A stretch of 16,167 nucleotides of DNA, taken from positions 1-16,167 of the forward strand of contig SFDP01000054.1 in assembly GCA_004558185.1 (NCBI GenBank), read 5' to 3'. The DNA is from Lachnospiraceae bacterium (GTDB lineage Bacteria; Bacillota; Clostridia; Lachnospirales; Lachnospiraceae). Positions within the stretch are counted from its first letter, which is position 1; each line of letters opens with the position of its first letter. The notes beneath the pieces are model-generated. The model made no database searches. It saw nothing but the letters and a program-made list of their open reading frames with translations, and had not been told where the DNA came from. Of this stretch, positions 6,505 through 14,138 are shown one piece after another. Both the position numbers and the translations under genes were made by a program.

Positions 6505-6645
6505 ATATTCCCTCACAGGGGAATAAATATGCGCGCATAGCTGGAATCACTGCAGGGAGACCGGCACGTAACTACAAACAGCCTCTTTGGTCGGGGCAGA
6601 AGGAAAAATATATCACACAAATATTTATAATGGAGGAATTGAAAC
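6505..6645 (+). other. Structured intergenic spacer before the first maff2
   Basis: No gene is visible. A 7-bp hairpin (6506-6512 with 6519-6525, 6-nt loop) is followed within three bases by a perfect 12-bp palindrome, TATGCGCGCATA (6528-6539). The remaining hundred bases show no clear signal except the RBS GGAGG at 6632-6636. A TATAAT at 6626-6631 abuts the RBS, too close to the start codon to be a promoter for this gene. Confidence 0.5.
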
Positions 6646-6858
6646 ATGGCATTTTTTCAGAGCGCAGTAGGAACATTGCAGACATTGGTAGTAGCACTTG
6701 GAGCAGGTCTTGGTATCTGGGGTGCAATCAATCTTATGGAAGGATACGGTAATGATAACCCTGGTGCAAAGTCACAGGGAATGAAGCAGCTTATGGCAGG
6801 TGGCGGTGTAGCCCTTATCGGTACCACACTTGTTCCTTTGCTTTCCGGTCTTTTCTAA
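6646..6858 (+). CDS. Maff2-family membrane protein, copy 1
   Basis: 70 aa. It matches the Maff2 mobile-element family: small hydrophobic proteins with two membrane helices (residues about 10-30, VVALGAGLGIWGAINLM, and about 48-68, MAGGGVALIGTTLVPLL) joined by a short polar loop (EGYGNDNPGAKSQGMKQ). Size, topology and position just upstream of a VirB6-like gene suggest a VirB2/TrbC pilin-like or channel subunit; that role is inferred. RBS GGAGG (6632-6636) lies nine bases upstream. The protein is identical to copy 2 at 7031-7243. Confidence 0.88.
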   Translation: MAFFQSAVGTLQTLVVALGAGLGIWGAINLMEGYGNDNPGAKSQGMKQLMAGGGVALIGTTLVPLLSGLF

Positions 6859-6864
6859 GAGACC

Positions 6865-7000
6865 GCGTGGCAGGATCACGCTGATGAAGACAACTGAATA
6901 TGGAAATGGACACAGGACCGGATGCAGAGAACCTTCCGGTCCTTTTGAATGTCCGAAAGAAGCATTTTAACCAAATTCGGCAAAATGATAAGAAGCCGAA
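6865..7000 (+). other. Three hairpins between the maff2 copies
   Basis: The 172-base spacer between the copies has three stems: GCGTG/CACGC (6865-6869 with 6877-6881), AGGACCGGA/TCCGGTCCT (6914-6922 with 6935-6943, followed by TTTTG), and TTCGGC/GCCGAA (6976-6981 with 6995-7000). The middle one is perfect over 9 bp and could act as a partial terminator or as an mRNA processing or stabilising element, setting the relative amounts of the two copies and the downstream genes. No gene is visible here. Confidence 0.5.
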
Positions 7001-7030
7001 AATCAAGAAAAATATGGAGGAATTAGAATT

Positions 7031-7243
7031 ATGGCATTTTTTCAGAGCGCAGTAGGAACATTACAGACATTAGTAGTAGCACTTGGAGCAGGTCTTGGTA
7101 TCTGGGGTGCGATCAATCTTATGGAAGGATATGGTAATGATAATCCCGGTGCAAAGTCACAGGGAATGAAGCAGCTTATGGCAGGTGGCGGTGTAGCCCT
7201 TATCGGTACCACACTTGTTCCTTTACTTTCTGGTTTATTCTAA
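7031..7243 (+). CDS. Maff2-family membrane protein, copy 2
   Basis: 70 aa, the same amino-acid sequence as copy 1, 385 bases downstream. By my count the coding sequences differ at 10 nucleotides, all silent (for example TTG/TTA Leu, TAC/TAT Tyr, CTT/TTA Leu), so this is not an assembly artefact of one copy. The RBS region (ATATGGAGGAATT) is nearly the same as in copy 1, so the duplication included the translation signal. The VirB6-like gene follows after 58 bases. Function as for copy 1. Confidence 0.88.
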   Translation: MAFFQSAVGTLQTLVVALGAGLGIWGAINLMEGYGNDNPGAKSQGMKQLMAGGGVALIGTTLVPLLSGLF

Positions 7244-7255
7244 ATCAAAGTTGTT

Positions 7256-7285
7256 TCAGGGGACAGGGAGATTCCTTGTCCCTGA
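7256..7285 (+). other. Hairpin before the virB6-like gene
   Basis: TCAGGGGACA (7256-7265) pairs with TGTCCCTGA (7277-7285) apart from one extra G, with an 11-nt loop. No T-run follows. The hairpin ends four bases before the AAAGGAGG RBS of the next gene (from 7288), so it probably shapes mRNA stability or ribosome access and does not end transcription. Confidence 0.45.
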
Positions 7286-7301
7286 GGAAAGGAGGAAATA
7301 A

Positions 7302-8168
7302 TTGAACAGCATTATTCAGCAGATTACAGACTGGCTGAAAGGATTGCTTGTATCAGGTATCATGAATAATCTCACCAATACGTTTTCCTCTGTGAATGAC
7401 CAGGTGGGACAGATTGCAACAGAAGTAGGAAAAACACCGAGCAACTATCTGCCGGCAGTCTTCAATATGGTGAAAAACTTATCAGAAACGGTAATCATGC
7501 CGATTGCGGGAATCCTTTTGACCTTCATAGCCTGCTATGAGCTGATACAGCTGATAATCAGTTATAACAATCTGGCAAGCTTTGAGACATGGTTCATATG
7601 GAAATGGATCTTTAAGACTTTTGTGGCAGTAGAGCTGATCACACACACCTTTGATATCACGATGGCAGTGTTTGATGTGTCGCAGAGTGTGGTAAGCCGG
7701 GCCGGGGGCATTATTCAGGGAAGCACTGCGATCGATGCCAGTACCCTTGCGACAATGCAGACCACACTGGAAGCAATGGATTTGGGACCTCTGCTTGGGA
7801 TATTCCTGCAGTCGTTTGTTGTGCAGTTCCTAATGTATATACTGGCAGCAATCATTTTCGTCATCATCAACGGACGAATGGTGGAGATCTATCTTATGGT
7901 CAGCCTTGCACCGATTCCGTTTGCAACCTTTGGAAACAGGGAGCAGAGCATGATGGGACAGAATTATGTAAGAAGTCTGTTTGCACTTGGATTCCAGGGA
8001 TTTCTGATTATGGTATGTGTGGGAATCTACGCAGTCCTGATTCAGTCGGTAGCATTTAACGCAGATATCATTGGCTCACTATGGAGGGTTATGGGCTTCA
8101 CCATTTTACTGGCCTTTACCCTGTTTAAGACGGGAGCAGTAGCAAAGAGCATACTTCACGCTCATTAA
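7302..8168 (+). CDS. VirB6/TrbL-like channel membrane protein (CD1112 family)
   Basis: 288 aa. A polytopic membrane protein with about six hydrophobic segments (approximate residues 62-85, 103-128, 163-190, 192-212, 226-250 and 260-280). The motif GRMVEIYLMVSLAPIPFATFGN (191-212) is characteristic of the TrbL/VirB6-like proteins of these elements. VirB6 proteins form part of the inner-membrane channel for DNA transfer. The start is TTG 7302, supported by AAAGGAGG at about 7288-7295; there is no nearby in-frame ATG before residue 21. The prgI-like gene follows after 11 bases with its own RBS. Confidence 0.9.
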   Translation: MNSIIQQITDWLKGLLVSGIMNNLTNTFSSVNDQVGQIATEVGKTPSNYLPAVFNMVKNLSETVIMPIAGILLTFIACYELIQLIISYNNLASFETWFIWKWIFKTFVAVELITHTFDITMAVFDVSQSVVSRAGGIIQGSTAIDASTLATMQTTLEAMDLGPLLGIFLQSFVVQFLMYILAAIIFVIINGRMVEIYLMVSLAPIPFATFGNREQSMMGQNYVRSLFALGFQGFLIMVCVGIYAVLIQSVAFNADIIGSLWRVMGFTILLAFTLFKTGAVAKSILHAH

Positions 8169-8179
8169 GGAGGAAGATT

Positions 8180-8611
8180 ATGGCAGCATCTTATATCAGT
8201 GTCCCGAGGGACCTGACAAAAGTAAAAAGCAAGGTGATGTTCAATCTGACAAAAAGACAGCTGATCTGTTTTGGTCTGGCGGCACTCATTGGAGTACCGT
8301 CCTTCTTTTTACTCAAAACAGTAGTCAAAGTCAACACGGCAGTTATGGGGATGATGGTGATTATGATGCCATTCTTTTTTCTTGCCATGTATGAGAAGAA
8401 CGGTCAGCCGTTGGAGGTCATTTTGAGTCACATGATACAGGCAATTTTTAAGAGGCCGAAGATACGTCCGTATATGACGGACAATTATTATGATGCGCTT
8501 TCGCGTCAGGCGAAAGCAGAAAAGGAGGTAGAAAACATTGTTCGATTTTCGCAAAAAGAAAGATCAGGAAAACAGAAAGTTCACAATGCCGGAAGGGCTG
8601 ACCAGGGATGA
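8180..8611 (+). CDS. PrgI-family conjugation protein
   Basis: 143 aa. The N-terminus (ISVPRDLTKVKSKVMFNLTKRQ) and two close membrane helices (about 28-46 and 50-70) match the PrgI family, a VirB3-like small membrane partner always next to the VirB4 ATPase in Gram-positive type IV systems. The C-terminal half is basic and cytosolic. RBS AAGGAGG at 8167-8173, six bases before ATG. The last 25 or so codons overlap the virB4 start by 74 bases in another frame, unusually long for an operon overlap, so translation of the two is probably linked. Confidence 0.88.
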   Translation: MAASYISVPRDLTKVKSKVMFNLTKRQLICFGLAALIGVPSFFLLKTVVKVNTAVMGMMVIMMPFFFLAMYEKNGQPLEVILSHMIQAIFKRPKIRPYMTDNYYDALSRQAKAEKEVENIVRFSQKERSGKQKVHNAGRADQG

Positions 8612-10982
8612 GCAGAAAGCGGTAAAGGAAGCCATAAAAAAGGCCAGGAAAAATGATGGCACGCCAAGAACTGCACAGCAGAGCATACCGTTTGACAGAA
8701 TGTTTCCGGATGGTATTTGCAGGGTTGGACTTGATTATTATACAAAGACCATCCAGTTTCAGGATATCAACTATCAGCTGGCACAGCAGGAGGACAAGAC
8801 GGAGATCTTTGAGGAATGGTGTTCTTTCTTAAACTTTTTCGACAGTTCCATCAACTTTCAGTTATCCTTCAATAACATGGCAACGGATGTTTCTGATTTT
8901 GAGAAGAGCATTGCCATTGCACATAAGAAAGATGGATTTGATGATGTCCGGGATGAGTATTCAGAAGTGCTCCTGCATCAGATGGAGGCTGGCAATAACG
9001 GTCTTACCAAGACAAAGTACTTAACCTTCGGAATTCATGCTGAATCCATGAAAACTGCAAAGCCGAGGCTCATTCATATTGAGACGGATATTCTTAATAA
9101 CTTCAAAAGGCTGGGAGTAAGGGCAAAGACCTTAAACGGAAGTGAAAGACTGGAACTGATGCACAGACAGTTTCATATGGGAGATGATGCAAAATTCCAT
9201 TTTGACTGGAAGTATCTGGCGGGATCCGGCCTTTCCGTAAAGGATTTTATTGCACCGAGCAGCTTTGCTTTTCCAACCGGAAGATATTTTCAGATGGGAG
9301 ACATGTATGGATGCATGAGTTTCTTATCCATTGATGCATCGGATATCAGTGACAGGCTGCTTGCAGATTTCCTTTCCATGGAATCCAGCCAGATTGTGAC
9401 CATGCATATCAAGTCGGTAGACCAGAATGAGGCAATTAAGACTATCAAACATACCATCACGGAGCTTGACCGAAGCAAGATCGAGGAGCAGAAAAAGGCA
9501 GTCAGGGCCGGTTATGATATGGATATCATTCCGTCCGACCTTGCAACCTATGGCAAGGATGCCAAGGCTCTGTTAAAGGAGCTGCAGTCACAGAATGAGA
9601 GAATGTTTCTTCTGACATTTCTTGTGATGAATACCGGAAGGACAAAGCAGGAGCTTGAAAACAACGTATTTCAGGCAGTATCCATCGCCCAGAAGCATAA
9701 CTGCAATCTGGTCAGACTGGATTACCAGCAGGAGCAGGGGCTTATGAGTACGCTGCCGCTTGCCAGCAATCTGATTGAGATCCAGAGGGGGATGACCACA
9801 TCAAGTACAGCGATTTTTGTTCCATTCACTACCCAGGAGTTATTTCAGAATGGAAAAGAGGCTTTGTATTATGGTCTGAATGCACTTTCCAACAACATGA
9901 TCATGGTAGACAGAAAGAAGCTAAAAAACCCCAATGCCCTGATTCTTGGTACACCGGGCTCCGGTAAGTCTTTCAGTGCAAAGAGGGAAATCGCCAATGC
10001 TTTCCTTGTAACGGATGATGACATCATCATTTCCGATCCGGAGTCAGAGTACTCTCCTCTGGTGGCAAGGTTTGGAGGACAGGTGATTAAGATCAGCCCG
10101 ACTTCTGACCAGTATATCAATCCAATGGATATCAACATGAACTACTCGGATGATGATAACCCGATTGCCCTTAAGGCAGACTTCATTCTGTCTTTGTGTG
10201 AGCTGATCGTAGGAAATAAGGAAGGACTTAGGCCGGTTGAGAAAACGGTCATCGACAGATGCATCCGTCAGATTTACCAGAAGTATTTTGAGAATCCGGG
10301 ACCGGAGAATATGCCAATACTTGGAGATCTGTATCAGGCACTCTTAAACCAGGATGAGCCGGAAGCAAAGCACGTGGCAACAGCCCTTGAAATCTATGTA
10401 TCCGGTTCCTTAAATGTCTTTAACCACAGAACCAATGTGGAGCTTACAAACCGCCTGGTATGTTATGACATCAAGGATTTAGGTAAGCAGCTTAAGAAGA
10501 TTGGCATGCTTGTGGTTCAGGACCAGGTATGGGGAAGGGTAACCGAAAACCGGAGCCAGGGCAGATCTACCAGATATTACATGGATGAGATGCACCTTCT
10601 GCTCCGTGAGGAACAGACGGCTGCCTATACGGTGGAGATCTGGAAGCGTTTCAGAAAGTGGGGAGGAATTCCCACCGGTATTACCCAGAATGTCAAGGAT
10701 TTGCTGGCATCCAAGGAAGTGGAGAATATTTTCGAGAACTCTGACTTTATCTATATGCTGAACCAGGCAGTAGGTGACAGACAGATTCTTGCCAGACAGC
10801 TTAATATCAGCCCTCACCAGCTTTCGTATGTAACACATTCGGGAGAAGGCGAAGGGCTTTTATTCTATGGCAATGTTATACTGCCATTTGTGGACCGCTT
10901 CCCTGCAAATACGGAACTTTACCGTATCATGACAACCAGATTGTCAGAGGTAACAGAAGCAAAGAAGGAGCAGTCAGCGTAA
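8538..10982 (+). CDS. VirB4-like conjugal transfer ATPase (CD1110 family)
   Basis: 814 aa. VirB4 ATPases power assembly and function of the type IV secretion channel at the membrane. The N-terminal half (about 50-450) is the VirB4 N domain. The ATPase half has Walker A GTPGSGKS at 471-478 and Walker B in YYMDEMHLLL at 680-689, followed by the Gln-containing TGITQNVKDLL motif. Length is normal. The start is TTG 8538 with AAAGGAGG at 8521-8528 (9-nt spacing), which lies inside the prgI-like gene; the first in-frame ATG (8586, residue 17) has no good RBS. The NlpC/P60 gene follows 31 bases after the stop. Confidence 0.95.
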   Translation: MFDFRKKKDQENRKFTMPEGLTRDEQKAVKEAIKKARKNDGTPRTAQQSIPFDRMFPDGICRVGLDYYTKTIQFQDINYQLAQQEDKTEIFEEWCSFLNFFDSSINFQLSFNNMATDVSDFEKSIAIAHKKDGFDDVRDEYSEVLLHQMEAGNNGLTKTKYLTFGIHAESMKTAKPRLIHIETDILNNFKRLGVRAKTLNGSERLELMHRQFHMGDDAKFHFDWKYLAGSGLSVKDFIAPSSFAFPTGRYFQMGDMYGCMSFLSIDASDISDRLLADFLSMESSQIVTMHIKSVDQNEAIKTIKHTITELDRSKIEEQKKAVRAGYDMDIIPSDLATYGKDAKALLKELQSQNERMFLLTFLVMNTGRTKQELENNVFQAVSIAQKHNCNLVRLDYQQEQGLMSTLPLASNLIEIQRGMTTSSTAIFVPFTTQELFQNGKEALYYGLNALSNNMIMVDRKKLKNPNALILGTPGSGKSFSAKREIANAFLVTDDDIIISDPESEYSPLVARFGGQVIKISPTSDQYINPMDINMNYSDDDNPIALKADFILSLCELIVGNKEGLRPVEKTVIDRCIRQIYQKYFENPGPENMPILGDLYQALLNQDEPEAKHVATALEIYVSGSLNVFNHRTNVELTNRLVCYDIKDLGKQLKKIGMLVVQDQVWGRVTENRSQGRSTRYYMDEMHLLLREEQTAAYTVEIWKRFRKWGGIPTGITQNVKDLLASKEVENIFENSDFIYMLNQAVGDRQILARQLNISPHQLSYVTHSGEGEGLLFYGNVILPFVDRFPANTELYRIMTTRLSEVTEAKKEQSA

Positions 10983-11013
10983 GCGGCTGTTTCTTCGGAA
11001 AGGTTAGATATGC

Positions 11014-12822
11014 ATGAATGAAGAAAAATATACCAGGGAGAAGGTGGAGAAGTCCGCCAAAAACAAGCGGGTGGAGCCGGAGAATAAGACGACACAGAAG
11101 AAGCATGCAGATAAGCTGAAAAATGAGACCTCAGCTGGTGAGAGCTATCGCAAGAAGCTCCGTTATGGGAAAAAGGATACCAGACTTACTCCGGAAGAGG
11201 AAAAGAAGCTTCGCAAGATAAAAAAACAGGGGCGGAAGAGAATCTACAAGGAGACGGCTGCGGCAGAATTCATCCGGAAAGCCGGGATTCAGAATGAGGA
11301 TGAAAACGTGGGAACAGAAGCCATGGATCAGGCAATCGGTATGGCAATAGCCGGAAGTTCAGAGGCAAGGAATTATTCCCGGGATATCAGGAAAAGCAAT
11401 TATGGTAAAAAGCTTCATGCCAGAAATGAACATCTGGATGCGGTACAGGGTGCCAAGGGAACAAAAGAAGCAGGCGAGGCAGGCGAAAGCACCATGTCCG
11501 CTACGGTTAAGGCAACAAGAAAAAAGCTGATGCAGAGAGAATTTGCGGAAGCTGCCGCAAAGAAACAGGCTGCAGAGGCGGCAAACGGCATCGGAAGTGT
11601 CGGCAAGAGATTTACCGATAAGGCAGAAGACCTGATGGGAAGACTTGCAGAATGGATCAGGGAATTTTTACAGGACCATCCTATGCTACTGTTGATTGCT
11701 GTGGTAGTTCTGATTGTGGTTCTGGTAATCTCCGGAGCATTATCTTCCTGTTCCATGATGGCAGGCGGAGTGAACACTACCACAATTGCAACTTCCTTTA
11801 CGGCGGAGGATGCGGACATTCTGCAGGTGGAGGCAGATTATGTGGAGTTGGAAGCGGATCTGCAGGAAACCATAGACAATATCGAAACAGACCATCCGGG
11901 GTATGATGAGTACAATTATTCCCTTGCGGAGATCTCCCACAATCCGTTTGAACTGGCGGCATTGCTTACGGTGCTTTATGAGAATTATACCCCTTCCCAG
12001 GTGCAGTCCATGTTACAGACTATTTTTGATTACCAGTATACGCTGACCATGACGGAAGTGGTGGAGACCAGAACGAGAACGGAGACAAGGTGGCATTATG
12101 TGACATACTACCGGGATGAAGAAAGAACCGGGTACCGGGTGGTAAACGGGAGATTAGAGTCTTATACCTATACGGTTTCTGTTCCTTATCAGGTTTATGA
12201 ATCCTATCAGGTTGAGGTGGAATATGACTATTACATTCTCAATACCACGCTGACCAATCATGGTATTTCTGCGGCAGTAAATGCCCTAAACCTTACAGAA
12301 GACCAGATGCAGCGGTATATGATTCTTCTTGAAACAAGAGGAAATAAGCCGAACATCTTCGGGGATAACGTGTATGCCAATCCGGGAGTATCTGAGGAGT
12401 ATGAGCAATATGCGGTACCGGGAGAATATCTGACAGACCAGCAGTTTGCCAGGATACTTAACGAAGCAGAAAAGTATCTCGGTTATCCGTATGTATGGGG
12501 AGGTTCCTCTCCAAGCACAAGCTTTGACTGTTCCGGATTTGTAAGCTACGTCATAAATAACTGTGGAAACGGATGGAATTATGGAAGACTTACGGCCAAC
12601 GGATGGAAAAATGCGACAGCAAGAGTGGCTGCTTCCGATGTGAAGCCGGGTGACCTGGTATTCTTTCAGGGAACCTACAACACATCCGGTGCATCCCATG
12701 TGGGAATCGTGGTAGATCCGGTAAATAAGATTATGGTTCATTGTGGAAACCCTATTCAGTATGCATCCTATGACACGGCATACTGGAGGGCACACGCCTA
12801 CTGCTATGGCAGGATTCAGTAA
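11014..12822 (+). CDS. Membrane-anchored NlpC/P60 peptidoglycan hydrolase (CD1108 family)
   Basis: 602 aa. The first 220 residues are a highly charged, Lys/Ala-rich cytosolic region. One membrane helix follows (about 224-245, LLLIAVVVLIVVLVISG). The extracellular part has a helical region (about 265-345), a Tyr/Glu/Thr-rich strand segment (about 345-410), and a C-terminal NlpC/P60 domain (about 475-602) with catalytic Cys506 (DCSGF), His562 (SHVGIVV) and probable third residue His576. NlpC/P60 enzymes cut stem peptides; here the enzyme would open the wall for the conjugation channel, the VirB1-like role. ATG 11014 has only a weak AAAGG upstream. The gene matches the CD1108 mobile-element family. 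Confidence 0.92.
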   Translation: MNEEKYTREKVEKSAKNKRVEPENKTTQKKHADKLKNETSAGESYRKKLRYGKKDTRLTPEEEKKLRKIKKQGRKRIYKETAAAEFIRKAGIQNEDENVGTEAMDQAIGMAIAGSSEARNYSRDIRKSNYGKKLHARNEHLDAVQGAKGTKEAGEAGESTMSATVKATRKKLMQREFAEAAAKKQAAEAANGIGSVGKRFTDKAEDLMGRLAEWIREFLQDHPMLLLIAVVVLIVVLVISGALSSCSMMAGGVNTTTIATSFTAEDADILQVEADYVELEADLQETIDNIETDHPGYDEYNYSLAEISHNPFELAALLTVLYENYTPSQVQSMLQTIFDYQYTLTMTEVVETRTRTETRWHYVTYYRDEERTGYRVVNGRLESYTYTVSVPYQVYESYQVEVEYDYYILNTTLTNHGISAAVNALNLTEDQMQRYMILLETRGNKPNIFGDNVYANPGVSEEYEQYAVPGEYLTDQQFARILNEAEKYLGYPYVWGGSSPSTSFDCSGFVSYVINNCGNGWNYGRLTANGWKNATARVAASDVKPGDLVFFQGTYNTSGASHVGIVVDPVNKIMVHCGNPIQYASYDTAYWRAHAYCYGRIQ

Positions 12823-12832
12823 TAATTGTAAT

Positions 12833-12857
12833 AGCGCTCCCCTGGGGGGCGCTTTTT
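12833..12857 (+). terminator. Intrinsic terminator after the NlpC/P60 gene
   Basis: AGCGCTCCCC (12833-12842) pairs with GGGGGGCGCT (12844-12853 region) with a very tight loop, followed by five Ts (12853-12857). The 10-bp GC-rich stem makes it strong. It lies 10 bases after the stop codon and only 16 bases before the next start codon, so the next RBS follows immediately. Confidence 0.82.
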
Positions 12858-12873
12858 GAATGGAGGAAAGGAT

Positions 12874-13206
12874 ATGTACGCAAGATTAGACAAGCTCCGC
12901 GAAGATCTTCAAAAAGCAATCGCAAAGAGAGATGAAGCGGAGAAAAAGGTGAAGCAGCTGCAGGCAAAGCTCAAGGAAGAGGAGAACCAGCAGATTGTGA
13001 GTGATGTTGCATCCTACAATTTGACTCCTGAACAGCTGGCACAGTTCTTACAGCTGGCAGACAGCGGGAAATTGCAGGAATTGTTAAATGGTCAGGTAAA
13101 AATGCCTGAACATTTAACCATGGATCATGCCGGGGAAAAGCCGGCAGAGGATGAGGAAAATCTGTTTGATGAGAATGAGGAGGATGATCAGGATGAAGAT
13201 AACTAA
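12874..13206 (+). CDS. DUF4315 family protein
   Basis: 110 aa. The first 50 residues form a strong coiled coil (LDKLREDLQKAIAKRDEAEK, then KVKQLQAKLKEEENQQ), followed by a conserved NLTPEQLAQFLQLADSGKL segment and a very acidic tail. This matches DUF4315, found between the NlpC/P60 and DUF4366 genes in Tn1549-like elements; its role is unknown. ATG 12874 is preferred over an upstream TTG (12856, inside the terminator T-run) because GGAGG (12862-12866) lies seven bases before it. The 3' end overlaps the DUF4366 start by 14 bases. Confidence 0.85.
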   Translation: MYARLDKLREDLQKAIAKRDEAEKKVKQLQAKLKEEENQQIVSDVASYNLTPEQLAQFLQLADSGKLQELLNGQVKMPEHLTMDHAGEKPAEDEENLFDENEEDDQDEDN

Positions 13207-13984
13207 GATGATGAAGAAATGTGTATCAGGAGTGCTTGTATGCATGACTGCATTAGTGGGTTTTACACCACTTCCTGTATTTGCACAGGGGAAAGAAGCG
13301 AAGTGTATCTGTGAGGAAAAATGCACGGAGGACTGCATCAATGAGGACTGCGAAGTCTGTATCTATGATTACCATTACTGTGAAGGAAAAGAAGCAGAAA
13401 AGGAGCCGGAAGAGGAAAGCTATGGACCACTTACTCCCGATGGCAATATGAATCTGGTAGATGACTATGGTTCTTTTGAAGCCGGCGGCAAGCAGTTCAT
13501 TACGGTGACTACGAAATCCGGCAACTTCTTTTACATCATCATTGATCGTGATGATAAGGGAACCGAGACTGTTCATTTCTTAAATCTGGTGGATGAATCA
13601 GATCTTCTGGCGTTAATGGAAGATGAGGAAGTGGAAGCATATATGGCATCCCAGGGTATGACCGGGACTGAGGAACAGCCATCGGAACCGGAAACAACCG
13701 TAGAGGAAGTAAAGGAAGAGCCGAAGGAAGAGGAAACGGAACCGGAAACCCAAAAGAAAAGCCCAAATGTGACAGGAATCATGGGAGTAATCCTTATTCT
13801 GGCATTAGGCGGTATTGGAGGATTTATGTACTTTAAGTCCGGAAAGGCAAAGAAAAAGCAGGATATACCGGATCCGGATATGGATTATCTGGATGATGAC
13901 GATGAGGACTATCTGGATGCTCTGGATGAGGAGCCGGAAGAGGAAGACCTTTCAGAGGAGGAAGACGATGGCGAAGAAGAGTAG
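13193..13984 (+). CDS. DUF4366 surface protein (CD1107 family)
   Basis: 263 aa. It has a basic N-terminus and signal peptide (residues about 1-33, ending PVFAQG), then a Cys cluster with seven Cys in about 27 residues (KCICEEKC, EDC, EDCEVC, HYC), a DUF4366 core containing GKQFITVTTKSGNFFYIIIDR, a Pro/Glu/Thr-rich spacer, one C-terminal membrane helix (GIMGVILILALGGIGGFMYF), and a very acidic cytosolic tail. This makes it a probable single-pass surface protein. The family is conserved in these elements and of unknown function. ATG 13193 is chosen because GAGGAGG (13177-13183) lies nine bases before it and a signal peptide begins there; an upstream in-frame start would add an Arg/Met-rich stretch read from DUF4315's acidic tail. 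Confidence 0.87.
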   Translation: MKITKMMKKCVSGVLVCMTALVGFTPLPVFAQGKEAKCICEEKCTEDCINEDCEVCIYDYHYCEGKEAEKEPEEESYGPLTPDGNMNLVDDYGSFEAGGKQFITVTTKSGNFFYIIIDRDDKGTETVHFLNLVDESDLLALMEDEEVEAYMASQGMTGTEEQPSEPETTVEEVKEEPKEEETEPETQKKSPNVTGIMGVILILALGGIGGFMYFKSGKAKKKQDIPDPDMDYLDDDDEDYLDALDEEPEEEDLSEEEDDGEEE

Positions 13985-14138
13985 ATATCTTGGATATGCA
14001 AAAGGAGTCCTGAAGATCGGGAATAAGAAAAGAAGGACTTCCACAAAGGAATCCGTGCTGACAAGACTGAAAAAATTAAGGGATAAGGACTTTTCCATGA
14101 CCATCCCTGTTGCAGAAGGAAACCCGGATGAACATTAG
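13968..14138 (+). CDS. Small basic protein, unrecognised (56 aa)
   Basis: The 56-residue protein begins MAKKSRYLGYAKGVLKIGNK and is rich in Lys and Arg, with a likely helix TKESVLTRLKKLRDKDFS. No membrane segment or known motif. The start ATG 13968 follows GAGGAGG (13954-13960) by seven bases and overlaps the DUF4366 stop by 17 bases. Its own stop overlaps the next small ORF (ATG 14128) by 11 bases, so it sits in a tightly coupled chain. The charge suggests nucleic-acid or acidic-partner binding, which is inference. Confidence 0.7.
   Translation: MAKKSRYLGYAKGVLKIGNKKRRTSTKESVLTRLKKLRDKDFSMTIPVAEGNPDEH

Noticed and set aside
6626..6631. TATAAT as a promoter for maff2 copy 1
   Set aside because: It directly abuts the ribosome binding site; a start six or seven bases downstream would leave almost no leader and remove the RBS.
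6646..7243. Maff2 duplication as an assembly artefact
   Set aside because: The copies differ at 10 silent positions and have different flanking spacers, so they are two real genes.
12286..12795. 169-codon open frame on the minus strand
   Set aside because: It is antisense to the NlpC/P60 catalytic domain, with no RBS and no recognisable fold.
13815..13967. Upstream extension of the 56-aa basic protein
   Set aside because: The extra residues are a Met/Trp/Arg-rich reading of the acidic DUF4366 tail in another frame, while the ATG at 13968 has a perfect RBS.
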